A stretch of DNA of 41,246 nt, from NCBI GenBank assembly GCA_025359865.1, contig JANYDH010000050.1, forward strand, positions 1 to 41,246, written 5' to 3'. The notes under the pieces were generated by a model, which had not been told where the DNA came from, ran no database searches, and was given only the letters and a program-made list of their open reading frames with translations. Source of the DNA: Actinomycetes bacterium. GTDB taxonomy: Bacteria; Actinomycetota; Acidimicrobiia; Acidimicrobiales; Ilumatobacteraceae. Positions 8,310 to 15,630 of the stretch are shown piece by piece; within the stretch, counting starts at the first letter, position 1, and each line of letters opens with the position of its first letter. The position numbers were made by a program, and so were the translations under genes.

Positions 8310-10448
8310 ATGGTCGAGACCCACATGAACACTCATGCACATTCGCTCCGGCGTGCGAAGCACGACGCCGAAGCCGTCACCACGGGTGCCAAGTTGGGGC
8401 TCGCCGTGGGCGCGGCCAGCGTGCTGACGGCAGCCGGCGCTGCATTCGCAGCAGCGGGCGAGCGGGCCAGCGCCGACCTCATCGTGGTTTCATGCCTCGC
8501 GATGGCATGGGCGATGGCCGGTGCCGCGATCACGTTCCGTCGTCACTGCCCGGTGGCGGCGGTGGTGCAGGCGTTCGCTGCCGCGACCGCGATCGGCGCA
8601 CTGGCGTGGAGCCGCAACCTCACTCAGGACCTTCATGGTGTGAATGCGTTGGCGGCCGACCTCGGCCAACGACTGGCGTTGGGGATCACGCCGGCGCTCG
8701 TGTTTCATCTGCTGATGACGTTGCCCGACGGACTCATGGCCCGCGTCGGGCACAGACGGCTCGTGAGTGCCGGCTACGTGCTTGGCGCCGTGACCGGCGT
8801 CGCCATGTTGACGACTCGCGATCACGTGCTTGTCTGGCCGATCGTGCTGTTGTGGGCACTGACGATGACTGCCCTCCCAACGGCTCACACCAACTACCGG
8901 GCGGGGGGCATCGTCGATCAGCGGCGATTGCAGTGGATCGGCTGGGCCTCACTCGTAGCGGTCGAGGTGACGCTGGTCTCCGTCTCGCTCTCGCTCGTCG
9001 CTGATTGGCCACACCACAATGCAGAGATCGCACTGGCCGCATCGGGGCTCGTGCCGCTCGCCCTCGCCGCTGGCACGGTGCCGCGCCTACTGGTCAGGGT
9101 CGATCGGCTCCTGACGAACACTGTGTCGCTCGCAGGGCTTACGGTGCTCATCGTCGTCGCCTACATCCTTGCGCTCGCTGCGTTCGGCCGCAAGCCGAAT
9201 GGCAGTGAACGGTCCCTGCTGCTGCTTTCGATGCTTGCCGCTGCGGGCGCAGCCCTCGCGTACCAACCGGCGCGAACCTGGCTCGCTGAGCGAGCGAACC
9301 GGGTCGTGTACGGCGAACGGGTATCGCCCGACGAGGCACTGCGCACCTGGGGTTCTCGTCTCACCCGAGCGATTCCGCTCGACGAGTTGCTGCTCCAACT
9401 AGCCGAGACGCTGCGCAAATCGATGCAGCTCAGCAGCGCCCAGATCTGGACCGGCTCGAATGGTGAGTACGACGTGACTGCAATGGTGCCGCATCGTCAC
9501 GTGCAGTTGTACACCGTGGGTGAGAAGGAGCGCGCTGTGGTCAGCCGATCTGGCGTGGCCGGAGGGACGTGGCTCGACATCTGGCTGCCAGGGTTGGTCG
9601 AGCCGGTGACGTCGGCGGTCACACGCGTCGCCCCCATTGCTCATAGCGGCGAGCTGCTCGGATTCATCGCCTGTGAACGACCGCTCGGCCGGGCTGTGTT
9701 TACTGAAGACGATGATCGCCTGCTCACCGAACTAGCCCGCCAGGTGGGGCTCGCGTTACACAACGTCCAGCTTGACACGGCGCTCCAGGCGTCGCTCGAC
9801 GAACTTCGCCAGACCAACGACGAGTTGCGCGCCTCCAGGGTTCGCATCGTCGCCGCCGGTGATGCCGAGCGCCGTAAGCTCGAGCGAAATCTCCACGACG
9901 GCGCGCAACAACACCTCGTCGCGCTCGCTGTGAAGCTGCGTCTGGCCAAGGATTCGGTCGTCGATGATCCAGCTGATGCCGAAGCGATGATCGACGAGAT
10001 TCGAGGCAATCTCCAAGAGGCCATCACCGAACTGCGTTCGCTGGCCCACGGCATCTATCCGCCGTTGTTGATGTCGGGGGGGCTGGCCGAGGCGCTCCCG
10101 TCGGCGGCATCACGCGCCGCGTTGCCTACCGACCACTCGGTCCATGTGGGCCGCCACTCACAAGAGATCGAGGCCGCCGTCTACTTCTGTTGCATGGAGG
10201 CAATGCAGAACGCCGGGAAGTACGCCGGTCCCGATGCCTCGATGGTCCTACGGGTCTGGGAGGACGCCGAAGCACTCCATTGGGCGGTAGCCGATGACGG
10301 TGTCGGTTTCGACCAGGAGAGCACGGCGGCAGCCGGTCATGGCTTCGTCAACATGCGCGACCGAATGGGCTCGTTCGGTGGCTCGGTCGACGTGACCAGT
10401 AGCGCCGGATCCGGCACGACGATAGGTGGCTACATTCCGCTCGGATAG
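8310..10448 (+). CDS. Membrane sensor histidine kinase, NarL/DesK type (HisKA_3)
   Basis: A 712-residue kinase. Residues about 25-325 contain roughly eight to ten membrane helices and no large periplasmic domain, suggesting sensing within the membrane. A GAF-like region follows (about 345-490: LLLQLAETLRKSMQLSSAQIW, then GELLGFIACERPLG). A short coiled coil leads to the HisKA_3 box ERRKLERNLHDGAQQHL with phospho-acceptor H529. The HATPase domain has an N-box (EAMQNAGKYA), DDGVGFD and GHGFVNMRDRM. It follows the ATPase by 21 bases on the same strand and ends 17 bases from the convergent regulator genes, its likely partners along with the receiver-cyclase. Start choice between ATG 8310 and ATG 8325 is uncertain. 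Confidence 0.9.
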   Translation: MVETHMNTHAHSLRRAKHDAEAVTTGAKLGLAVGAASVLTAAGAAFAAAGERASADLIVVSCLAMAWAMAGAAITFRRHCPVAAVVQAFAAATAIGALAWSRNLTQDLHGVNALAADLGQRLALGITPALVFHLLMTLPDGLMARVGHRRLVSAGYVLGAVTGVAMLTTRDHVLVWPIVLLWALTMTALPTAHTNYRAGGIVDQRRLQWIGWASLVAVEVTLVSVSLSLVADWPHHNAEIALAASGLVPLALAAGTVPRLLVRVDRLLTNTVSLAGLTVLIVVAYILALAAFGRKPNGSERSLLLLSMLAAAGAALAYQPARTWLAERANRVVYGERVSPDEALRTWGSRLTRAIPLDELLLQLAETLRKSMQLSSAQIWTGSNGEYDVTAMVPHRHVQLYTVGEKERAVVSRSGVAGGTWLDIWLPGLVEPVTSAVTRVAPIAHSGELLGFIACERPLGRAVFTEDDDRLLTELARQVGLALHNVQLDTALQASLDELRQTNDELRASRVRIVAAGDAERRKLERNLHDGAQQHLVALAVKLRLAKDSVVDDPADAEAMIDEIRGNLQEAITELRSLAHGIYPPLLMSGGLAEALPSAASRAALPTDHSVHVGRHSQEIEAAVYFCCMEAMQNAGKYAGPDASMVLRVWEDAEALHWAVADDGVGFDQESTAAAGHGFVNMRDRMGSFGGSVDVTSSAGSGTTIGGYIPLG

Positions 10449-10465
10449 CAGCGCGCTGCCAACCG

Positions 10466-10924
10466 CTACCCGGCCGGGTTCGCCCGCCATGCCGGATCGC
10501 CGCCGGTTTCCCAGAGTCGACCTACGACCTTCGGCGACAATTCGTCTTTGTTCACGTACGCCGCTGCACCGCATGTACGGGCGCCCGCAGGCAAGTCATC
10601 CTCGGTGTAGGTCGACACCAGCACGACGAACGTATCCGGGTAACGGGCGGTGATGATCCGCGTTGCCTCGATCCCGTTCATAACACCCATGTTGATGTCC
10701 ATCAGCACGACCGATGGCCTGAGGTGCTCGACGATCTCGACCGCTTCCTCGCCTGTTGTGGCCTCAGCCGCCAACTCGAACCCCGGCACGCGGGTGATGA
10801 CCGCCCGTGCTGCATCGCGAAACGGTGCCTGGTCGTCGACGATCATGACTTGCACGAGTTCTGCTGCCGCACCGACCGAATCGTCCGGTTGTTCCATGAC
10901 CACTACCTCCATCACATCAGTCAT
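10466..10924 (-). CDS. Receiver-only response regulator
   Basis: A 152-residue protein made of one receiver domain: MIVDDQAPF supplies the acidic pair, VVLMDINMG the phospho-acceptor Asp, LVSTYTE the Ser/Thr switch and YVNKDEL the conserved Lys. After the receiver only about 20 residues remain, so there is no DNA-binding output. It may act as a phosphate sink, a CheY-like protein-binding switch or a competitor in the local relay (inference). The frame opens at 10993, but ATG 10924 has AGGA at a good distance on the minus strand and avoids overlap with the upstream regulator gene, so I chose it. The gap to that gene is 40 bases. Confidence 0.8.
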   Translation of the reverse strand: MTDVMEVVVMEQPDDSVGAAAELVQVMIVDDQAPFRDAARAVITRVPGFELAAEATTGEEAVEIVEHLRPSVVLMDINMGVMNGIEATRIITARYPDTFVVLVSTYTEDDLPAGARTCGAAAYVNKDELSPKVVGRLWETGGDPAWRANPAG

Positions 10925-10964
10925 CGTGGCATTTCCTGACGTCGCGGGGAACCGTGCTGCTACG

Positions 10965-11648
10965 TCACTGGGGGGTGTGGCCAGTATCACCATCGGTCAG
11001 ATACATCAGTACTGCCGCGACTCGTCGATTGACATCACGTTCCTCGCTCAAATGCAGCTTCGAGAAGATCGAATTGATGTGCTTTTCGACAGCGCGCTCG
11101 GAGAGCACCAGCATTGCAGCGATGGCAGCGTTGGACTTACCCTGGGCCATCTCGCCGAGAACCTCGCGCTCGCGAGGCGTCAGGAACTCGAGTGGCGTCT
11201 TTTCGGCACGACTGGACGAGGACACCAACTGATCAACCACTTTCGGGTCGATGACCGCACCGCCGGTGGCGACCACCCGGATCGCCGCGACGAGATCGTC
11301 GACGTCGGCTACCCGGTCCTTCAACAGATAGCCACGTCGCTCGGACCCGTCGGCGAGTAGGGCCATGGCGTAAGCGGGCGAAACATACTGGCTGAGGACG
11401 ATGACACCGATGTGGGGATGCGTGGTCCGCAGCGTTGCGGCGGCTCGGATGCCTTCGTCGGTACCGGTCGGCGGCATCCGAATATCGGTGACGACCACGT
11501 CGGGATTCGTCTCGTGGACGAGCGCGATCAGTTCGTCGTAGTCCCCAGACGTACCAGCGAGCTCGAACCCGGCCACCGAAGTGATCAGTCGTGCCAATCC
11601 ATCGCGTAACAGGGCGTTGTCCTCAGCAATGGCGACGCGAATGGACAC
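10965..11648 (-). CDS. LuxR/NarL-family response regulator
   Basis: A 227-residue transcription factor. The receiver occupies residues 3-125: acidic pair in AIAEDN, phospho-acceptor in VVVTDIRMPP, Ser in IVLSQY, Lys in YLLKDRV. The GerE helix-turn-helix is at about 158-215 (LTPREREVLGEMAQGKSNAAI, AVEKHINSIFSKL) and is intact. Its receiver is a clear paralogue of the one fused to the cyclase (both have SQY..P.YA.ALL and YLLKDR). The start is GTG 11648, six bases after TAGGAT, pointing to a leaderless transcript. It is convergent with the kinase gene and is the obvious DNA-binding partner of that kinase. Confidence 0.92.
   Translation of the reverse strand: MSIRVAIAEDNALLRDGLARLITSVAGFELAGTSGDYDELIALVHETNPDVVVTDIRMPPTGTDEGIRAAATLRTTHPHIGVIVLSQYVSPAYAMALLADGSERRGYLLKDRVADVDDLVAAIRVVATGGAVIDPKVVDQLVSSSSRAEKTPLEFLTPREREVLGEMAQGKSNAAIAAMLVLSERAVEKHINSIFSKLHLSEERDVNRRVAAVLMYLTDGDTGHTPQ
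10974..10991. promoter_or_regulatory. Putative operator, site 3 of 3
   Basis: GGTGTGGCCAGTATCACC, preceded by GGG, matches site 1 at 15 of 18 bases. It lies inside the last codons of the LuxR-type regulator gene, about 50 bases upstream of the receiver-only gene that follows on the minus strand. Because it is in coding sequence, its conservation could partly reflect chance. Confidence 0.4.
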
Positions 11649-11654
11649 AGCGCG

Positions 11655-11660
11655 ATCCTA
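11655..11660 (-). promoter_or_regulatory. -10 hexamer for leaderless regulator transcript
   Basis: TAGGAT on the minus strand ends six bases before GTG 11648. No convincing -35 is seen at 16-18 bases. There is no Shine-Dalgarno before this start. Confidence 0.4.
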
Positions 11661-11691
11661 GACGGTGGATCGACACCGCCCGTCGTACGGG

Positions 11692-11740
11692 TTGCGTGAG
11701 AATATCTATTCTCGTAGAGTGAGAACCATAGTTCTCACTC
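11692..11740 (+). promoter_or_regulatory. Promoter with two TetR-type operators
   Basis: TTGCGT (11692-11697), 17 bases and TAGAGT (11715-11720) form the promoter of the SnoaL-like/TetR/MOSC operon. Operator 1, GAGAATA-TC-TATTCTC (11698-11713), is a perfect dyad that fills the spacer. Operator 2 (11717-11740) has perfect 10-base arms GAGTGAGAAC and GTTCTCACTC around CATA, covering the -10 and start point. Both share the GAGAA half-site. Occupation would block RNA polymerase; the TetR protein at 12229-12810 is the natural candidate, giving autorepression. GGGAG (11741-11745) is the ribosome site for ATG 11753. Confidence 0.75.
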
Positions 11741-11752
11741 GGGAGATGAATC

Positions 11753-12232
11753 ATGCCCTCTGTGTCAGGCCCACCACGCCCTCCACGCCCACCACTACCG
11801 CCGTTCGACCAAGCCACTGCCCGGGCCAAGGTCCTGGCAGCCGAAGCCGCGTGGAACTCACGCGATCCGCTACGCGTTGCAGCGGCCTACACGGCAGATT
11901 CCGTGTGGCGCAATCGTGACCGGTTCATCGTCGGTCGCGATGAGATCGTGCAGTTTCTGAGCGACAAGTGGGAACGCGAACTCGACTACGCCTTACGCAA
12001 AGATCTGTGGGCGTTCAGCGGGAACCGAATCGCCGTGCGGTTTCAGTACGAGTGGCACGACACCGGCGGGCAGTGGTTCCGGTCGTATGGCAACGAGAAC
12101 TGGGAGTTCGACGACGACGGGTACATGCGTCGCCGCGAGGCGAGTATCAACGACGTTGCGATCGCCGAGGAGGATCGGCGCATCCAAGGCCCTCGACCCG
12201 ATGGCGATACAACTGGGCTCGCTCTGCAATGA
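11753..12232 (+). CDS. SnoaL-like (NTF2-fold, DUF1348-type) protein
   Basis: A 159-residue cytoplasmic protein of the NTF2-like superfamily. Features are the helix [45 protein letters not shown] and the sheet [28 protein letters not shown], typical of the DUF1348 subgroup of small ligand-binding or isomerase-like proteins. A Pro-rich N-terminus ([11 protein letters not shown]) precedes the fold. First gene of a three-gene operon; its stop overlaps the TetR start (ATGA). TetR-controlled members of this family often act on small organic or oxidised compounds, but the substrate here is unknown. Confidence 0.8.
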   Translation: MPSVSGPPRPPRPPLPPFDQATARAKVLAAEAAWNSRDPLRVAAAYTADSVWRNRDRFIVGRDEIVQFLSDKWERELDYALRKDLWAFSGNRIAVRFQYEWHDTGGQWFRSYGNENWEFDDDGYMRRREASINDVAIAEEDRRIQGPRPDGDTTGLALQ

Positions 12233-12810
12233 GCCCTGCCGCGACGATGACAATGGACACCGCCGAGCGGGCAATCCTCGATGTCGCAGACGCGCTGTTC
12301 TACGAACGCGGTATCGCCGGAGTAGCGATGAGCGAGATCCGTGACGCATCAGGCGTCTCGCTTCGACGGCTGTATGCGCTGTACCCGTCCAAGCGCGAGT
12401 TGGTGGCAGCGTGGTTGGACGACCGGCATCGCCGATGGATGCTGTGGTTCACCACGGCCATCGATCGACATTCGGCGGCGGGTGTCAATGCGTTGCTGGC
12501 GCCGTTCGACGCTCTCGGTGAATGGGCCGCATCGCCGGGCTACCGTGGTTGTGCGTTCCTCAACTCGCTAGCCGAGACCGCAGAGATCGACGACACGCAC
12601 AAGGCGATCATCGCCGACCACAAACGGTCGCTCATCGACCATCTCACTCTGCTCGTGGCACGCGACCTCCCGGAGAGCGCGGCGTGGCTGCCCGCGGCGC
12701 TCGGCGTGCTCATCGACGGCGCAATCATCCAATCGACCGTGTTCGAAACGGACGAACCCATCCGGGCCGCCAGGCGTGCGGCCTCACGACTCCTGGAGTG
12801 CACATCATGA
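12229..12810 (+). CDS. TetR-family transcriptional regulator
   Basis: A 193-residue repressor. Residues 10-58 are the TetR DNA-binding domain ([51 protein letters not shown]). The C-terminal helical domain has [13 protein letters not shown], a motif seen in the TetR_C subgroup that controls quinone- or aldehyde-responsive genes. The start overlaps the preceding stop (ATGA), and its own stop overlaps the MOSC start in the same way, so all three are translationally coupled. Two perfect operators over the operon promoter (11698-11713, 11717-11740) are the likely binding sites, giving negative feedback. The inducer cannot be read from the sequence. Confidence 0.92.
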   Translation: MSPAATMTMDTAERAILDVADALFYERGIAGVAMSEIRDASGVSLRRLYALYPSKRELVAAWLDDRHRRWMLWFTTAIDRHSAAGVNALLAPFDALGEWAASPGYRGCAFLNSLAETAEIDDTHKAIIADHKRSLIDHLTLLVARDLPESAAWLPAALGVLIDGAIIQSTVFETDEPIRAARRAASRLLECTS

Positions 12811-13451
12811 ACCTGACCGTCCAATCACTGTGGCGCTACCCGGTCAAGACGTTGGCGGGAGAAGCACTCGACGTGGCCGATGTGACCAAGAACGGAATCG
12901 TCGGTGATCGTGTCGTGCATGTACGCGGCCCCGAGGGCGTGCGTACATCACGACGGCACCATCGTTTGATCGGACTGCACGCCACGCTCGGCCCGGATGG
13001 TGAGCCACTCGTCGACGGGCTTGCGTGGTCGTCGCCTCAGGTGCTCGACCTGGTTCGAGATGCGGCCGGAAACGATGCGACGCTGGCCCACTTCGACGGA
13101 CCCGAACGGTTCGACATTCTTCCGTTGCTGGTCGCGACCGACGGCGCGGTCGCCTCGTTCGGTCGCGACGTTCGTCGGCTTCGGCCGAACATCGTGATCG
13201 GTGGCGTCGAAGGTATGAGCGAGACGGAGTGGCCGGGCGCCGAACTCCACATCGGCGATGTGATCATCTCGCTCGATTCGCTCCGCGGTCGTTGCCCGAT
13301 GACTACCGTCGATCCCGACACGCTCGAGGTCGATCGCGAGGTGCTGAAAGACATCGTCCGCCGGTTCAACGGAAAGTTGGCGCTCAACGCCGATGTCGTC
13401 CGACCGGGCACCGTGCGCGTCGGTGATCCGGTACGGCTCGTCAGGCCGTAG
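12807..13451 (+). CDS. MOSC-domain protein
   Basis: A 214-residue protein with a MOSC N-terminal barrel (LTVQSLWRYPVKTLAGEALD) and MOSC core (RRLRPNIVIGG, GAELHIGDVIISLDSLRGRCPMTTVDPDT). C163 in RCPMTT is the conserved Cys used by MOSC proteins to hold sulfur or molybdenum cofactor. The length fits stand-alone MOSC proteins of the YcbX/mARC N-terminal type but without a ferredoxin domain. ATG 12807 overlaps the TetR stop and has CTGGAG before it. Co-expression with a SnoaL-like protein under TetR control suggests detoxification or cofactor-sulfur handling; this is inference. Confidence 0.85.
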   Translation: MNLTVQSLWRYPVKTLAGEALDVADVTKNGIVGDRVVHVRGPEGVRTSRRHHRLIGLHATLGPDGEPLVDGLAWSSPQVLDLVRDAAGNDATLAHFDGPERFDILPLLVATDGAVASFGRDVRRLRPNIVIGGVEGMSETEWPGAELHIGDVIISLDSLRGRCPMTTVDPDTLEVDREVLKDIVRRFNGKLALNADVVRPGTVRVGDPVRLVRP

Positions 13452-13536
13452 GTATCGTGCTGGCGGTAGTCGATATTTCTTTTCCGCCGCCGAGATTTCT
13501 TCGGAACCGATCCGCGTCGCGCGGCGTCTGAAGTGC

Positions 13537-14562
13537 ATGACCAACACGATGAAGAAGCCAGTCACTGCTCGGAACTGTCGGAACCTGATCCTCGAGGGAG
13601 CAACGCTTGCGGTGCTCATCTCGGCGGGGTCGGTGTTGATGACAAGCAGCGGGGCGAGCGCCGCGGGCCTCGGGGGCGCCAGCCGCGCCGCAGCGGTGAA
13701 CTTCACTATTGATGGCGCCTTCGGTCAGTCGCTCGTTGCCGACGATTTTGGTGCCGATGCTGCGGGCGTCACTGACTGCCCTGTCTACGACCAAAGCATG
13801 GAGCCCGTCGATACCTCTGCCAACGATGAGCAAGATGCATTGGCTGCCTACCTCGACTCGGTGGGCATCGAGCACACGATGGTGACCGAATGCGACTCAC
13901 ACTGGGTGGAGTACAACTGGGATAACGAGGCGGCAGTGAATGCGGTGGATGACTACTGGTGGTCGCTGTATCCGATGGCGCAGGACGATATCGACTCGAA
14001 CAACGCCCAGGCCGAGAGCCTCGTCGCCTACTTGAATGCTCACGGTGTCGCCGCGACGTTGACGACTGATCGTCATGGTCTGGAGTCTGCGGAGTACAGC
14101 TGGGATGACCAGGCAGCGATCGACGCGGCTGACGACTACTACTACTCGCTGTATCCGATGGCCCAAGCAGACATCGACTCGAACAATGCTGATGCTGAGG
14201 CTTTGGTTGCTTACTTGACCGGCCACGGCGTTACGGCGACGTTGACGACTGATCGTCATGGTCTGGAATCTGCGGAGTACAGCTGGGATGATGAGGCAAC
14301 GTCGAATGCGGTCGATGACTACTACTGGTCGCTGTACCCGATGGCCCAAGCAGACATCGACTCGAACAACGCTGATGCTGAGGCTCTCGTCGCCTACATG
14401 GCCGACCATGGTGTGACCGCGACGTTGGTCACGGATCGCCATGGGCTCGAGTCCGCAGAGTACGACTGGAACGATCAAGCAGCCAACGACGCGGCCAACG
14501 ACTTCTACGCGGCGCGGTACCCGGACATGTACTCGGAAATGGATGCCGCCGCTGCCGAGTGA
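13537..14562 (+). CDS. Secreted protein of four 61-residue tandem repeats
   Basis: A 341-residue protein. Basic residues (KKPVTARNCRN) and a hydrophobic stretch (LEGATLAVLISAGSVLMTSSGASA) form a signal peptide with probable cleavage near residue 43. From about residue 87 four copies of a 61-residue unit follow, each carrying LVAYL..HGV.ATL.TDRHGLESAEY.WDD and a YYWSLYPMAQADIDSNNA segment. Copies 2-4 are near identical; copy 1 (HTMVTECDSHWVEYNWD) and the end of copy 4 (FYAARYPDMY) have diverged. The mature protein is strongly acidic and rich in Tyr/Trp. I recognise no family. Start ATG 13537 is preferred because the signal peptide begins there; ATG 13549 is possible. No strong ribosome site is visible. 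It stands alone between a plus-strand operon and minus-strand genes. Confidence 0.8.
   Translation: MTNTMKKPVTARNCRNLILEGATLAVLISAGSVLMTSSGASAAGLGGASRAAAVNFTIDGAFGQSLVADDFGADAAGVTDCPVYDQSMEPVDTSANDEQDALAAYLDSVGIEHTMVTECDSHWVEYNWDNEAAVNAVDDYWWSLYPMAQDDIDSNNAQAESLVAYLNAHGVAATLTTDRHGLESAEYSWDDQAAIDAADDYYYSLYPMAQADIDSNNADAEALVAYLTGHGVTATLTTDRHGLESAEYSWDDEATSNAVDDYYWSLYPMAQADIDSNNADAEALVAYMADHGVTATLVTDRHGLESAEYDWNDQAANDAANDFYAARYPDMYSEMDAAAAE
13795..14529 (+). repeat. Four tandem 183-bp coding repeats
   Basis: Anchor sequences recur at exactly 183 bases: the GCGACGTTG segment at 14053, 14236 and 14419, and the codons for SLYPM at 13963, 14146 and 14329. Stretches of 30 or more bases are almost unchanged between the second and third copies, which indicates recent duplication or gene conversion. 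Confidence 0.9.
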
Positions 14563-14652
14563 TGGCGCGAGCCGATGGACCGGCTGGTCGCCTGGGTCAC
14601 CCTGAATGCCCGGGGGCCGTTACAGGCGGCCAGCCGAAACATCCGCGTCAGC

Positions 14653-15621
14653 TCAGAATCCGTACACCGGCTGCGGCGTGTACGGCTGCTCGAGTGACCG
14701 GATCTCATCGGCAGTGAGTTCGATGCTGATGGAAGCGAGCGCATCATCGAGATGGTGCGGCTTGGTGGCACCGACGATCGGCGCGGTGACCGCAGGGTGA
14801 TGTGCTACCCAGGCGAGTGCGACCTGGGCACGAGGCACGCCGCGCTGGCCAGCGATCTGGGCGACCCGCTCGATGATCTCAGTGTTCGCCGTGGCGTAGA
14901 GCGTCTTGCCGAACTCGTCGGTCTCGCTGCGGTCGGTGCGCTCTGTTGTGTCACGTGTGAGCAGACCCCGCGCCAATGGGCTCCAAGGGATGACCCCGAC
15001 GCCCTGGTCAAGGCACAGTGGCAGCATCTCGCGTTCCTCCTCGCGATAGACGAGGTTGTAGTGGTTCTGCATCGTCACGAACTTCGTCCAGCCGTTTCGC
15101 TCGGCCACGTACTGGGCCTTTGCGAACTGCCAGGCCCACATCGATGACGCACCGATGTACAGCGCCTTGCCAGCCTTCACCACATCGTGCAGCGCCTCCA
15201 TCGTCTCGTCGATCGGTGTGCGGTTGTCCCAGCGGTGGATCTGGTACAGGTCGATGTAGTCAGTATTCAACCGGCGAAGACTTGCATCGACTTCGAACAT
15301 GATCTCCTTTCGTGACAACCCGCCACCGTTGGGCGGTCGGCGCATCGTGCCGCACACCTTGGTGGCAAGAACGATCTCTTCGCGGCGGGCGAAATCGTTG
15401 AGGGCACGGCCGACGATCTCTTCACTCGTCCCGTCGGAATACACGTTGGCCGTGTCGAAGAAGTTGATGCCCTCTTCCACAGCGCGACGAATGAACTGGC
15501 GACTCGTGTCCTCGTCCAACGTCCACGAGTGACTGCCCCGATCGGAGGAGCCATAACTCATGCATCCAAGGCAGATTTTCGACACATCGAGACCGGTGGA
15601 GCCAAGCTTGACGTACTTCAT
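14653..15621 (-). CDS. Aldo/keto reductase
   Basis: A 322-residue NADPH-dependent oxidoreductase with a TIM-barrel fold. The catalytic tetrad is complete: D56 and Y61 (FFDTANVYSDG), K88 (LATKV) and H129 (YQIHRWD). Cofactor-binding segments IPWSPLARGLLT and PIVGATKPHHLDDAL are present. The sequence resembles the YajO/YhdN-type aldo/keto reductases of about 320 residues. It starts ten bases after the WS/DGAT stop, and TAGAGT (15628-15633, minus) sits six bases before ATG, so it may also have its own leaderless transcript. The substrate is not predictable; linkage to lipid acylation could mean aldehyde reduction. Confidence 0.92.
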   Translation of the reverse strand: MKYVKLGSTGLDVSKICLGCMSYGSSDRGSHSWTLDEDTSRQFIRRAVEEGINFFDTANVYSDGTSEEIVGRALNDFARREEIVLATKVCGTMRRPPNGGGLSRKEIMFEVDASLRRLNTDYIDLYQIHRWDNRTPIDETMEALHDVVKAGKALYIGASSMWAWQFAKAQYVAERNGWTKFVTMQNHYNLVYREEEREMLPLCLDQGVGVIPWSPLARGLLTRDTTERTDRSETDEFGKTLYATANTEIIERVAQIAGQRGVPRAQVALAWVAHHPAVTAPIVGATKPHHLDDALASISIELTADEIRSLEQPYTPQPVYGF

Positions 15622-15630
15622 CGCAACACT

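Noticed and set aside
13795-14529. CRISPR-like array from the regular 183-base period
   Set aside because: The repeats lie in one open frame, encode a consistent 61-residue unit and have no unique spacers; no cas genes are present.
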